64,000 bases of DNA, taken from the NCBI RefSeq assembly GCF_009769735.1, contig NZ_WSRO01000002.1, forward strand, positions 496,001 to 560,000, written 5' to 3'. Position numbers and translations under genes: made by a program. This DNA comes from Streptomyces sp. BA2. GTDB taxonomy: Bacteria > Actinomycetota > Actinomycetes > Streptomycetales > Streptomycetaceae. Within the stretch, counting starts at the first letter, position 1. Every line of letters begins with the position of its first letter. Positions 43,570 through 52,571 of the stretch are shown piece after piece. The notes below the pieces were generated by a model that worked only from the letters and a program-made list of their open reading frames with translations, was not told the origin of the DNA and made no database searches.

Positions 43570-44661
43570 TCACACCCCATGGTGTGCAAGCACCCTGTGC
43601 GGGTCCGGAGTCCCGGGCGTCGCCGCCGGGTCGGCGTGGACCAGGGCCGCGGTCAGCTTCGGCACCGCGTGCAGCAGGGCGTGCTCCGCGTCCACCGCGA
43701 CCTCGTGCGCCTCCCACACGGACAGCTCCCCGTCCACCACGACCGCCACCTCCGCGCGCAGCCGGTGCCCGATCCATCGAAGGCGCAGCTCGCCGACGCC
43801 CCGTACACCGGGAACCGTCAGGAGCGCCTCCTCCGCCGCGTCGACGAGGGCCGGGTCGACGGCGTCCATCACCCGGCGGAAGACCTCGCGCGCCGCGTCC
43901 CGCAGGACCAGCAGGATCGCCGCGGTGATGAGCAGGCCCACGATCGGGTCGGCGAGCCGCCAGCCCAGCGCGGCGCCGCCCGCGCTCAACAGGACGGCGA
44001 GCGAGGTGAATCCGTCCGTCCGGGCATGCAGACCATCGGCCACAAGGGCGGCCGAGCCGATCTCGCGGCCGACGCGGATGCGGTAGCGGGCGACCCATTC
44101 GTTGCCGATGAAGCCGATGACGGCAGCGGCGGCCACCACCCAAAGGTGCTCCAGGGTGCGGGGGTTGAGCAGCCGGTCGACCGCCGCCCAGGCCGCGAAC
44201 GCCGCCGACGCGGCGATCGTCAGGAGGATGACGATGCCCGCGAGATCCTCGGCACGGCCATAGCCATAGGTGAAGCGGCGGGTGGCGGCCCGGCGGCCCA
44301 GGACGAAGGCGATGCCGAGGGGGATCGCGGTCAGCGCGTCCGCCGCGTTGTGCACGGTGTCACCGAGGAGCGCGACCGAACCGGTGAGCACGACGATCAC
44401 CGCCTGGACCACGGCCGTCACGCCCAGAACAGCCAGTGAGATCCACAGGGCTCGCATGCCGCGCGCGGACGATTCCAGCGCCGGGTCGACCTTGTCGGCA
44501 GCCTCGTGCGAGTGCGGCTTCAGCACGTGCCCCGCCTTGTGCCGCCACCGGGTATGCCCGCGACCATGGCTGTGGTCGTGGTCATCGTGGTGGTCGTGGG
44601 CGTGGTCATGGTCGTGGTGCTCGTGCGAAAGGTGCGGGTGTCCGTGCTGCTGCTCACTCAC
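43570..44661 (-). CDS. Cation diffusion facilitator (CDF) metal exporter
   Basis: 363 aa. The N-terminal 45 residues are extremely His/Asp-rich (HHDHDHAHDHHDDHDHSHGRGH), a metal-sensing or buffering tail. Six membrane segments follow; the metal site is seen as LLGDTVHNAADALTAIPLG in helix 2 (HxxxD) and ALVADGLHARTDGFTSLAV in helix 5 (HxxxD). The C-terminal domain (about 280-355) is the usual ferredoxin-like dimer domain. The HD/HD set suits zinc, cobalt or similar. The GTG at 44661 begins the His-rich tail. Divergent from an ArsR repressor. Confidence 0.92.
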   Translation of the reverse strand: MSEQQHGHPHLSHEHHDHDHAHDHHDDHDHSHGRGHTRWRHKAGHVLKPHSHEAADKVDPALESSARGMRALWISLAVLGVTAVVQAVIVVLTGSVALLGDTVHNAADALTAIPLGIAFVLGRRAATRRFTYGYGRAEDLAGIVILLTIAASAAFAAWAAVDRLLNPRTLEHLWVVAAAAVIGFIGNEWVARYRIRVGREIGSAALVADGLHARTDGFTSLAVLLSAGGAALGWRLADPIVGLLITAAILLVLRDAAREVFRRVMDAVDPALVDAAEEALLTVPGVRGVGELRLRWIGHRLRAEVAVVVDGELSVWEAHEVAVDAEHALLHAVPKLTAALVHADPAATPGTPDPHRVLAHHGV

Positions 44662-44718
44662 AAGTACGGCCTTCCGACGCGGGACGGAGAGTGGACACCG
44701 CGAGGTGCCCGCACCCAT

Positions 44719-44741
44719 TATGTGCGTATGAGCGCACGCAT
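44719..44741. promoter_or_regulatory. ArsR-type operator overlapping the repressor start
   Basis: GTGCGTATGAGCGCAC (44722-44737) has GTGCG and CGCAC arms, with a further TGCGT/ACGCA pairing, and covers the ATG at 44728. It lies 60 bp from the divergent CDF start, so one site can control both. Confidence 0.6.
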
Positions 44742-45087
44742 GCACCTATCACCTGCGCACGATGCGCACCCGCAAGATCCGGGCACCGAACACTTCGCCC
44801 ACGCGGCCGAAGTACTCGGCCTCCTCGCCGACCGCACCCGCCTCACCCTGCTCCACACCCTCGGCAAGGGCGAGGCCGATGTCATGACTCTGACCGCCGC
44901 GTGCGGCGCGGCTCGCCCGGCGGTCAGCCAGCACCTCGCCAAACTGCGCCTCGCCGGACTCGTCTCCGTACGCAAGGAAGGGCGACGGATGATCTACGGT
45001 CCGCCCGACGGGCACCTGCGGCGCGTGGTCGACGAGGTCCTGAACCTCGCCGACCACCACCTCAGCGGCGCGGACACCCACGACTGA
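44728..45087 (+). CDS. ArsR/SmtB-family metal-responsive repressor
   Basis: 119 aa. Winged HTH: AEVLGLLADRTRLTLLHTL, DVMTLTAACGAARPAVSQHLAKLRLAGLVSVRKEGRRMIY. The His/Asp-rich ends (HLSPAHDAHPQDPGTEH at the start, ADHHLSGADTHD at the end) could supply metal ligands as in NmtR or SmtB. Divergent from the CDF exporter. The ATG lies inside the proposed operator. Confidence 0.9.
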   Translation: MSARMHLSPAHDAHPQDPGTEHFAHAAEVLGLLADRTRLTLLHTLGKGEADVMTLTAACGAARPAVSQHLAKLRLAGLVSVRKEGRRMIYGPPDGHLRRVVDEVLNLADHHLSGADTHD

Positions 45088-45094
45088 GCCGGCC

Positions 45095-46501
45095 TCAGGC
45101 GTAATCGCGCCTGCCGCGCCGATAGTCGATCTCCCCCAGCACGATGTCGACGGCGATGAAGGCGGCCAGCGGGATGCCGAGCAGCGGCACGAAGTAACCG
45201 AGCACGGCGATCGCCGCCATCAGCGGAACCAGGACGTACGCCGGCACGTGTCGCCACGCCCCGCGCGGCAGCGGACGCCCGAAGGAACCGCCGCGCCCGC
45301 GCTGCCACCACATGCGGTAGCCCCACACGATCATCAGGATCAGGCAGAGGGCGAGCGCGACCAGGGCGATCTGGTTGGCGAGCCCGAACAGGGTGCCGGT
45401 GTGCGCGTCGATGCCCCAGCGGGTCAGCTTGGCGAGCACGGGGTAGTCGGCGAACCGCAGCACTTCGGTGACCTCACCGCTCGCCGGATCGACAGCGACG
45501 GAGTCCTGCTTCTCGGGCCAGCTGCGCTGGATCTGCCGGACGACGTACGCGGACGACGCGTCGGCGGGCGGTACGACCTCCACGGGGTTGGAGAGCCCCT
45601 CGGCACGGGCCGCCTTCAGGACGGCGTCGAGCCCCACCCCGTCGGCGGCGCCTCCCGAGCCCGAACCCCCGTGACCCGCGTGCTCCCCGCCGCCCCCGGC
45701 GGTCGCCCCAAGGGCCGGCGTCGTCTGCCCGATGGCCTCGCGCAGGTCGCTGACGCTCTGTCCCGCGTACGCCGACCAGGTAAGACCCGTCGCCGACAGG
45801 AAGATCAGCCCCACGGCGGCCCACACGCCCACCGAGCCGTGCAGCGAGAGCGTGCGCCGACGCCCTGTGGTCCCGCGCAGCTTGCGCTGGGAGCGCCGGC
45901 GTCCGAACCACAGCACCAGGCCGCCGCCCGCGATCACCCACAGCCAGCTGGCGGCGAGCTCGCTGTAGAGGCGGCCGGTCTCGCCCAGGTGCAGATCGCG
46001 GTGGAGTTCGTCGATCCAGGTGCGCAGCGGCAGTGCGCCGGTGGAGCCGTACTGCTCCAGGGCGCCCCGCACTTCGCCGTTGTACGGGTTCACGAACACG
46101 GCGAGGGTGTGGTCGGCGTCCACGCCCGGGGCTCCCGACAGCAGCACGCGGGTCGTCGCGCCGTCCTCCGGCGAGGGCCGCACGGCGCTGACCGTGCCCT
46201 CAGAGTGCGCCTTGCGGGCGGCGGCCACCTGTTCCGAGATCGGCAGCTCGGTCTTGTTCTCGCCGACGGGGACGCGCAGTTCGTGGGAGTACACGATCTT
46301 CTCGGCCTGGTACGAACAGGCGTACAGGAGTCCCGTGGTGGCGGCGACGAGCAGGAAGGGCGCGATGAGCACCCCGGCGTAGAAGTGCAGTCGCATCACG
46401 AGCGGACGCAGCGACGCCCATCCGGACCGTCCTGCGGAGGGCGGCGCCTCCTGGGTCTCCTGCCCGTCATCCGGGGCGAGAAGTGTGGGTTCGGCGGACA
46501 T
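45095..46501 (-). CDS. PepSY-associated membrane protein (PiuB-like)
   Basis: 468 aa. Four membrane helices of the PepSY_TM type: LRPLVMRLHFYAGVLIAPFLLVAATTGLLY (conserved His in the first), WLWVIAGGGLVLW, TLSLHGSVGVWAAVGLIFLSATGLTWSAY, and the late ALALCLILMIVWGYRMWW, with an extracytoplasmic PepSY domain between (DELHRDLHLGE nearby). A His/Gly stretch (GEHAGHGGSGSGG) sits in the second loop. Relatives are linked with iron-siderophore reduction; metal context here is consistent. Start ATG 46501 with GGAG. Convergent with the ArsR gene, 7 bp apart. Confidence 0.87.
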   Translation of the reverse strand: MSAEPTLLAPDDGQETQEAPPSAGRSGWASLRPLVMRLHFYAGVLIAPFLLVAATTGLLYACSYQAEKIVYSHELRVPVGENKTELPISEQVAAARKAHSEGTVSAVRPSPEDGATTRVLLSGAPGVDADHTLAVFVNPYNGEVRGALEQYGSTGALPLRTWIDELHRDLHLGETGRLYSELAASWLWVIAGGGLVLWFGRRRSQRKLRGTTGRRRTLSLHGSVGVWAAVGLIFLSATGLTWSAYAGQSVSDLREAIGQTTPALGATAGGGGEHAGHGGSGSGGAADGVGLDAVLKAARAEGLSNPVEVVPPADASSAYVVRQIQRSWPEKQDSVAVDPASGEVTEVLRFADYPVLAKLTRWGIDAHTGTLFGLANQIALVALALCLILMIVWGYRMWWQRGRGGSFGRPLPRGAWRHVPAYVLVPLMAAIAVLGYFVPLLGIPLAAFIAVDIVLGEIDYRRGRRDYA

Positions 46502-46753
46502 GAGCGGCTCTCCTGGATCAAGGGTGGTGCGGATCGGCCGTATCGGGCCGGTGCAGGAGTCGGCGCACGGGGCGGAAGAGTTCCCGGCGATGCGTAGGAG
46601 TTGCGTGATGCGCGCCACATGTACGGGTGTGGGAGGTACATGGACGGGCGTGGGAGGTACGGGTCCGCAGGGAGGATCCGGCGGTCAGCCGTGCGCCGCG
46701 ATTGACGTACCCCGCGCCCTTCACCGGCGACGGGGGCGGGACTAGCGTCGGGA

Positions 46754-46800
46754 GGACCGGGCGCCCTCAGGACCGGGCGCCCTCAGGACCGGGAACCCCC
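46754..46800. repeat. 16-bp tandem repeat
   Basis: GGACCGGGCGCCCTCA occurs at 46754-46769 and 46770-46785, followed by a degenerate third unit. It lies in the leader of the copper-protein gene; each unit contains the self-complementary GGGCGCCC. Confidence 0.75.
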
Positions 46801-46836
46801 GGGGCCGGGGCCCCTCAAGACTCCGTTGGAGACGCG

Positions 46837-47247
46837 ATGCTCCAGACACGCGAGTTGTTCGACAGCCTTGCCTCTCGTGCCGACCACCTCGACAACCAGA
46901 CCCTCGCCACCACCGCCGACGCCCTCTCCGCGTGCGAACTGGCCGTTTCCGCCTGCGCGATCGGCATGCTCGCCGAGAAGGAGGCCGATGAACTGCGGGT
47001 CGCCATCAACCGCGACCTGAACTGCGCCGACATCGCCGCCGCCACACGGCGCGTCCTGACGCGCGGCACGGACGCCGATCCCGCGCTCCTTACGGCGCAG
47101 TTGGAGGCGTGCGCGATCGCCTGCGAGAAGAGCCACGAACTGTGCGCCCAGCACGCGCCGCAGCACGAGCACTGCCGCATCTGCTCCGAGGCCACCGACA
47201 GCGCGGCGTCCGCCTGCCGAGAGGTCATGCGGAGCCTGCGGGCCTAG
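46837..47247 (+). CDS. Four-helix-bundle copper-binding protein (Csp/DUF326-like)
   Basis: 136 aa, helical, with about ten Cys lining the helices: ACELAVSACAIG, NCAD, EACAIACEKSHELCAQH, EHCRICSEA and ACREV. This spacing matches Csp3-like cytosolic copper storage proteins. No signal peptide. It would buffer Cu(I). ATG 46837; the leader has a tandem repeat. Confidence 0.87.
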   Translation: MLQTRELFDSLASRADHLDNQTLATTADALSACELAVSACAIGMLAEKEADELRVAINRDLNCADIAAATRRVLTRGTDADPALLTAQLEACAIACEKSHELCAQHAPQHEHCRICSEATDSAASACREVMRSLRA

Positions 47248-47318
47248 CTCGCCGGGCCCCGGAGCCCTGATCACCCGCGCTGTTCGCTCCGTGGCCCGCG
47301 ATCCGGCAAACTGCCCGG

Positions 47319-47609
47319 ATGGACTATGAGTTCTGGAACGACATCCACACCCGCGGCGGCATCCCCGCGGTCAAGAACGCATTGGAGGAGCTGGCCGAGC
47401 GCGGATCTCCCGAGGACGTCGACGCCGCGATGGATCTGGCCTGCCGGGTCATCGAGGACGACACCGCCCGCCTCCAGGCCCGCGCGGATCAGGCCGAGGC
47501 CAGACTGCGGATGCTGACCGACGAGGCGCGTGAGGTGGAGCGGCAGGTGGACGCGCACGCCGGGGCCGAGAAGGCCGACGAGACTTCGGGGCGCGCGGAA
47601 CGGCAGTGA
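47319..47609 (+). CDS. Small coiled-coil protein of unknown function
   Basis: 96 aa, soluble and acidic. Residues about 5-45 are helical (YEFWNDIHTRGGIPAVKNALEEL) and 45-90 form a likely coiled coil (ARLQARADQAEARLRMLTDEAREVERQV). Not recognised as a named family. It stands alone; the 237 bp after it contain nothing I can assign. Confidence 0.65.
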   Translation: MDYEFWNDIHTRGGIPAVKNALEELAERGSPEDVDAAMDLACRVIEDDTARLQARADQAEARLRMLTDEAREVERQVDAHAGAEKADETSGRAERQ

Positions 47610-47846
47610 CCTTCGCCGGGGGCCGGGCAGCCGACCGCAGGAGAGGGTGACGCTTGGCGCTTTCGGGGCTCCAACGCGAGCCCGTCCGGTGCTAGCGTCC
47701 CAGCGTCCGGCGCGTACCGCGTACGCGTTCTGACCGTCTTCTCGAGCACCGTTCACTCGAACACCGTCTACTCGGGTTCCTCAGGATTCTCGAGGTTCCC
47801 GAGCGCGATTCCTTTGACCGACCACCGTCGCCGAAAGGGATGCACC

Positions 47847-48737
47847 ATGACCGTGGAAGACCCCGGCGCAAGCGGCACGACGGCCCCGACCCCCGAAGAA
47901 GTCGGGGCGAAGTACGACCAGTTCGGCGACATGCTCGCCATGTTGCTCGGATCGACCGCCCTTCACATCGGCATGTACGCGCCGCACGGGGAGAGTCCGT
48001 CCGTCACCACCTTGATCGCGATGGCCGACCTCGCCCAGGACCGGCAGACCGAATTCCTCGTCGACACCATCGGCTTGGCGCCCCACGAGCACCTGCTCGA
48101 CATCGGCTGCGGCACAGGCGGCCCGGCCGTCCGGCTGGCCGAGCGCACCGGCGCCCGCGTCACCGGGATCAACGTCAGCAAGAGCCAGCTCGCCCGCTGC
48201 CAGGACCGCCTCACCGCGCAGGGGGCGGCCCCAGGTCTCGCGGAGCGGGTGGACTTCGCCTACGGCAACGCCATGCGACTGGAGTACGCGGACGCGGCTT
48301 TCGACGCCGCGTGGTCCATCGACTGCATCCCCCATCTCTCCGACCGGTCCGCGGGGCTGCGTGAAGCACTGCGGGTGCTGCGTCCGGGCGGGCGGTTCCT
48401 GTTCACGGAGTTCGCCCTGCGCGGCACCCCCACCGACGAGGAAGTGGCGGCCTTCACCCGGATGTGGTCCTGTCCCCCGCTCACCCCGTTCGCCGCGCTC
48501 ATCGGCGAGCTCCAACAGGCGGGCTTCCGCGTGGAGTCCGTGCGGGACATGACCGCGAACGCGGCGCTGTGCGGCGAGGTCATGTGCGTGCTCTACGAGG
48601 ACCGGCGCGGCGAGATCGAGGAACGGTTCGGCAAGGAGGCGCTGGCCTACACCGATCCGCTGATGGCCCCCTACCGTTCCTTCTGCCGCAACCACATGGA
48701 CTACTACCTGCTCGTCGTTCGCTCCCCCGAAGCCTGA
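47847..48737 (+). CDS. Class I SAM-dependent methyltransferase
   Basis: 296 aa. HLLDIGCGTGGPAVRLAERTGARVTGINVS is the SAM-binding motif I and following strand, AFDAAWSIDCIPHLSDR motif II, and LRPGGRFLFTEF motif III. The INVSxxQLxRC element and C-terminal cap resemble small-molecule C- or O-methyltransferases of the sterol/cyclopropane-synthase-like group. Substrate unknown; no biosynthetic neighbours. AAAGGGA precedes ATG 47847. Confidence 0.9.
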   Translation: MTVEDPGASGTTAPTPEEVGAKYDQFGDMLAMLLGSTALHIGMYAPHGESPSVTTLIAMADLAQDRQTEFLVDTIGLAPHEHLLDIGCGTGGPAVRLAERTGARVTGINVSKSQLARCQDRLTAQGAAPGLAERVDFAYGNAMRLEYADAAFDAAWSIDCIPHLSDRSAGLREALRVLRPGGRFLFTEFALRGTPTDEEVAAFTRMWSCPPLTPFAALIGELQQAGFRVESVRDMTANAALCGEVMCVLYEDRRGEIEERFGKEALAYTDPLMAPYRSFCRNHMDYYLLVVRSPEA

Positions 48738-48755
48738 CGCGCGAGCGGCCAGGCG

Positions 48756-48788
48756 TGCCCCGGAGGCCCGCACGGGACCTCCGGGGCA
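48756..48788. terminator. Bidirectional terminator
   Basis: TGCCCCGGAGG (48756-48766) pairs perfectly with CCTCCGGGGCA (48778-48788) between the methyltransferase gene and the convergent secreted-protein gene. Confidence 0.8.
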
Positions 48789-48801
48789 GCAGATCCGTGC
48801 G

Positions 48802-49227
48802 TCAGTTCACGGTCACCGCGACGACCGGCGAGACGGTGGCGCCGCTCGCGATACGCAGTTCGTTCTTGCCCTTGATCCCGAGCTTGACTCGCAGGCCGTA
48901 GCTCCCGGACGTGTTGGTGACCGTGCTCGCGGGCAGTGCCTTCCACGCCCCGCGCTGCTTCTGCTGCAGGGTCACCTTGCTGCCTGCCTTCAGCCCGGTG
49001 GCCTTGCCCGTGATGCGGAACTCCTGCCACGCGCGGACGTGGGAAACGGACGCCTTCACCGTGAGCGTGGCCGCGGCGGGCTTGACCCCGGCCTGCTGCG
49101 CGGGGAGGGGCTGGGGCTCAGGGCCGGACCCGGCGGCGAGCGCTGCGGTGGCGGGAATCAACAGGACCGATCCGACGAGAGCGGAGACGGCGGTGGTGCG
49201 CAGAAGGCTGCGGCGGTTGTTTCGCAT
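48802..49227 (-). CDS. Secreted beta-sandwich protein of unknown function
   Basis: 141 aa. A signal peptide (NNRRSLLRTTAVSALVGSVLLIPATAALAAG) is followed by a Pro-rich spacer and an Ig-like beta domain: VSHVRAWQEFRITGKATGLKAGSKVTLQQKQRGAW and NELRIASGATVSPVV. The pattern resembles bacterial Ig-like or surface-adhesion repeats. The 243 bp upstream (49228-49470) hold its promoter region but nothing recognised. Confidence 0.75.
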   Translation of the reverse strand: MRNNRRSLLRTTAVSALVGSVLLIPATAALAAGSGPEPQPLPAQQAGVKPAAATLTVKASVSHVRAWQEFRITGKATGLKAGSKVTLQQKQRGAWKALPASTVTNTSGSYGLRVKLGIKGKNELRIASGATVSPVVAVTVN

Positions 49228-49470
49228 GACGGCAGTGATCCCCTTGGGTGTCGGTCGGTACGCGGTCCTCGTCGTGCGACGAGTCGCACAATGAGGAACA
49301 TAAACGTATGCACCCGACATTGCGATCACCCGAAAGGGGCGTAACAGAATCCGGTAAAACCGGTCACAGCGCCGCAACTGCCCGCGCCGTCCCCCGCGTT
49401 GCCTCCACGCGCCCGCGCGCGGGCGGTCAGCGGCAGCTCAGGTACAGCCCACGTGCGGTCAGAGAAAAAC

Positions 49471-50847
49471 TCAGATTCCCAGCACGGCCTTCGCCGTCAT
49501 GAAGTAGATGATCAAACCGGTCGCGTCGACGAGCGTGGTGACCATCGGCGCCGACACCACCGCCGGGTCGATCCGCAGCCGCTTGGCAAGGAGCGGCATC
49601 GTGCCGCCGATGGTCGCCGCCCAGCCGCAGATGACCACCAGGGTGATCCCGACGACCAGGGCGATCTTCGCGCTGACGAACAGCGTGCCCACGACCACCC
49701 CGAGGATCGCGAGCAGCGAGCCCAGGACCAGGCCCACCCGGCACTCCCGCCATATGACCTTCAGCAGGTCCGATCCCCGCACTTCGCCGACGGCCAGGGC
49801 GCGTACGCACGCGGTGGCGGCCTGGGCTCCCGCGTTGCCGCCCGCGCCGATCAGCATCGGGATGAACATGGCGAGCTGCGCGGCCTTCTCCAAGGTGCCC
49901 TCGAAGGACTGGGTCACGCTGACCGTCAGCGTCGCCGCGACGAGCAACAGGCTCAGCCACAGGGCCCGGTAGCGCGCGAGCTGCCACACCGTCGCGGCCA
50001 TGTAGTGCCCGGCCCAGGGCGCGGCGCCCGCCTGCCGCGCCACGTCCTCGGTGTCGGCGGCCTCGATGACTTCGAGCGCGTCGTCGATGGTGAGCAGTCC
50101 CACGAGCCGGTTCTCGCTGTCGACGACGGGCAGGTTCAGGTCGTTGGTCTCGCGCATCAGCCGGGCCGCCTGCTCGGCCGAGTCGGTGGCGTACACGGAC
50201 ACCGGCTCGGTGACGACCAGCGCGGAGACCATGGTCTCCGGCGGGCTGAGCACCAGCTCGCGCAGCTCCGCGATCCCGGCGAGGCGCCGTCCCTCGTCCA
50301 CGACGGGCAGGGTGTAGACCGTCTCGGCCTGACCGCCCTTCTGCCGTACGACCTCCAACGCCTGCTGGACGGTGAGGTCCTGGCCGAGCGCCACGACTTC
50401 GGGAGTCATGTAGCGGCCGACGGAGCCCTCGGGGTAGCCAAGGAGCGCGGACGTCATCCGCCGTTCGTGCGCGCTCAGTCCGGCGAGCACCCGTTTGGCG
50501 ACCTTGGCGGGGGCTTCGCGCAGCATCCTCGCCCGGTCGTCGGGGTCCATGCCCTCGACGAGCTCCAGGAAGGTGTGGTCGCGCAGCCCCTCCAGGATCT
50601 GCTGCTGGTCGACCGGCTCCAGCTCCTCGAAGACGGTCAGCGCCCGGTCCTTGTCGAGGAGGCGGAAGGCCATGCCCGCGTCGACCGCGTCCATCCGGCC
50701 GAGCTCATCGGCGATCACGTGGGGCGGGTTGCTCTCCAACCACTCCAGAGCGGCGTGCAGTTGATGAGCCTTGACTATGTCCTGCAACGACTCCGGCGGC
50801 TCCGAGGGCTCCGGACGCAGTTCTTCGGGCAGGTTCGTCTGAGGCAT
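49471..50847 (-). CDS. mgtE: Magnesium transporter MgtE
   Basis: 458 aa. The N-terminal MgtE domain (about 25-150) is followed by a CBS pair (about 155-275, YMTPEVVALGQDLTVQQALEVV and NDLNLPVVDSENRLVGLLTIDDALEVIE) and five membrane segments (about 310-458) with MFIPMLIGAGGNAGAQAATACVRALA, the conserved pore helix, and PMVTTLVDATGLIIYF. A Mg-gated channel in the membrane. ATG at 50847. No riboswitch could be recognised in the 120 bp upstream. Confidence 0.93.
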   Translation of the reverse strand: MPQTNLPEELRPEPSEPPESLQDIVKAHQLHAALEWLESNPPHVIADELGRMDAVDAGMAFRLLDKDRALTVFEELEPVDQQQILEGLRDHTFLELVEGMDPDDRARMLREAPAKVAKRVLAGLSAHERRMTSALLGYPEGSVGRYMTPEVVALGQDLTVQQALEVVRQKGGQAETVYTLPVVDEGRRLAGIAELRELVLSPPETMVSALVVTEPVSVYATDSAEQAARLMRETNDLNLPVVDSENRLVGLLTIDDALEVIEAADTEDVARQAGAAPWAGHYMAATVWQLARYRALWLSLLLVAATLTVSVTQSFEGTLEKAAQLAMFIPMLIGAGGNAGAQAATACVRALAVGEVRGSDLLKVIWRECRVGLVLGSLLAILGVVVGTLFVSAKIALVVGITLVVICGWAATIGGTMPLLAKRLRIDPAVVSAPMVTTLVDATGLIIYFMTAKAVLGI

Positions 50848-50969
50848 GGGGCAGGTCCTCGGCGCAGCGGTGAGACAAGACACGGGGCACCCAGGGGCAG
50901 AGCGCGCCGACGAAGGCTACACGGGCCGGGTGAACGCTCCGATGCCGCTCCTCGTGGCGCGGCGGCTGG

Positions 50970-51380
50970 TCACCGCGCCCGCGCGGTCCGGCGGCGGACG
51001 AGAGTGATGAGGGAGGGGCCGCCGCGCAGGCACCAGAGCGCGATGACGGGATCGCAGATGGCGCATCCCAGTGACGAGTCGTGGGCGAAGGGGACGATCG
51101 GGTTGCCCTTGAAGTGGTGGACCAGGTCCCATCCGGTGTGGAGCAGCCAGCCGATGCCGATGAACGTCCAGGATTCCAGGCCGCGGTACGCGCAGTAGGT
51201 GACGGCGGCGGTGAAGAGGAACTCCCAGCCCCCGAGCCCGCCGCCGCTGAGGTAGGCCGCTCCCGCGCCGGCCACCATGATCGCGTTGAAGCGGCGTCGG
51301 TGCGGCTCGCGGATCAGGGACATCACGAGGGCGTAGACGACGCCGATCAGGAGCGGTGCGACATACGGCATGACCTGCAT
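50970..51380 (-). CDS. DUF6010 integral membrane protein
   Basis: 136 aa, four membrane segments. FNAIMVAGAGAAYLSGGGLGGWEFLFT, YRGLESWTFIGIGWLLHTGWDLVHH and DSSLGCAICDPVIALWCLRGGP match DUF6010; the conserved W-D-x-x-H-H and CxxCD motifs could bind a metal. Function unknown. GGAG-type site precedes ATG 51380. Confidence 0.85.
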   Translation of the reverse strand: MQVMPYVAPLLIGVVYALVMSLIREPHRRRFNAIMVAGAGAAYLSGGGLGGWEFLFTAAVTYCAYRGLESWTFIGIGWLLHTGWDLVHHFKGNPIVPFAHDSSLGCAICDPVIALWCLRGGPSLITLVRRRTARAR

Positions 51381-51461
51381 GGAGTTCCTTCGGTGGTGGT
51401 GCGCGTCCGGTCGTCGCCGGGATCACCGCCGAAGTTATCCGGGCCCGCGGGCGCCTCCCAG

Positions 51462-51475
51462 TGGCATTAATGCCA
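51462..51475. promoter_or_regulatory. Perfect palindrome between DUF6010 gene and FAD-oxidoreductase remnant
   Basis: TGGCATTAATGCCA is a perfect 14-bp palindrome 81 bp upstream of the DUF6010 start. It may be an operator; no regulator gene lies beside it. Confidence 0.4.
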
Positions 51476-51525
51476 TGCTTCAACGGGATAACGCCATCGA
51501 CGTCGGCGCTTGCTCGCGCGGCGTC

Positions 51526-52451
51526 TCACCTACTCATTCGCTCGCCGTGGCGGGCCTTGCCTGCAGCCAGGACGGACTCGATCCCATGGCGCCGTTCACC
51601 CAGAACGCGCTGGCAGTTGGCGGCCTCCGCGGCCGGTCCGAAGACGCCCGGAGCACGCCGTTCCGCCACGGCCGCCGCGGTGTCAGCGGTCACGAGATCG
51701 GCGTTGATCGCTGTCGTCGCCGTCATTCCGGAGGCTGCGGACACCATGACTCCGGCCATGAGATCAGTGACGTTGCCCGCGACCCACACCCCTGCGACGC
51801 CCGTGAACCCGGTCGCGTCCGATTCGACGTAACTCCCCACGCCCATCGGGTGGTCGACGCTCGCCAGACCGAGTCCCGCGAGCACCGCGCCGCGCGCCTC
51901 GAGACCGACCACCTCACCGTCTACCACCGCGATGCCACGGGCGGCCAGCTGCTCCCACTGCTCCTCGGTCAACTCGCCCCCGGTGTGCAGGAACAGGGTC
52001 ACCTGCGCCGACCACTGACGGAACAACAGCGCCTGATGCACCGCCATCGGACCGGTCGCCAGGACGCCGATCGGCTCGTCGCGCACCTCCCAGCCATGGC
52101 AGTAGGGACAGTGCAGGACGTCACGGCCCCACCGCTCGCGTACGCCGGGGAACATCGGGAAGCTCATCGACGAGCCCCGTCGTCACCAGCAGACGCCGCC
52201 AGGTCCGGCACGATCCGCCCGCCGTAGCCGACGGCCTCCTCCCGGCCGATCCGCAGCAGTGCGCCCGGCGCGAGGCCCTCGCGGGAGAGGAACCCGTGCA
52301 CGCCGTCGGCGGGAGCGTTGCGCGGCTCACCGGAATCCACCACCAGTACGGAACGCCTGGCCCTGGCCAGGGTCAGCGCCGCCGACAGACCGGCGGCACC
52401 GCCCCCGATCACCTGTACGTCCACATCGGCGTCGGGGTCGGTGGTGCACAT
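51526..52451 (-). pseudogene. Frameshifted thioredoxin-reductase-like FAD oxidoreductase
   Basis: From the ATG at 52451, VQVIGGGAAGLSAALTLARARRSVLVVDSGEPRNA is a good FAD-binding start, running to GYGGRIV. The next recognisable block, RLLVTTGLVDELPDVP, is in a second frame and about 25 residues of normal sequence are missing between them. GVRERWGRDVLHCPYCHGWEVRD then continues in a third frame; removing one C from the CCCC at about 52147 would restore continuity. The CPYC motif and the NAD domain are otherwise well kept, so the break is recent. Confidence 0.85.
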
Positions 52452-52571
52452 CCCTTGACCGGAAAGCGCGACCACACACCTGGAGTCCAACTACCATACG
52501 GTGTCGGGCAGTTGCCAACCGGGTAGGACAATGGCGGGGCTGCGGACGGCGCGATGCATCGGGGGGACCGA

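Noticed and set aside
43024..44439. Open plus-strand frames over 42.8-44.4 kb
   Set aside because: They are low-complexity, antisense to the CDF gene and its decayed copies, and show no domain.
50848..50968. Magnesium riboswitch upstream of mgtE
   Set aside because: No M-box-like conserved core could be recognised by eye; a covariance search would be needed.
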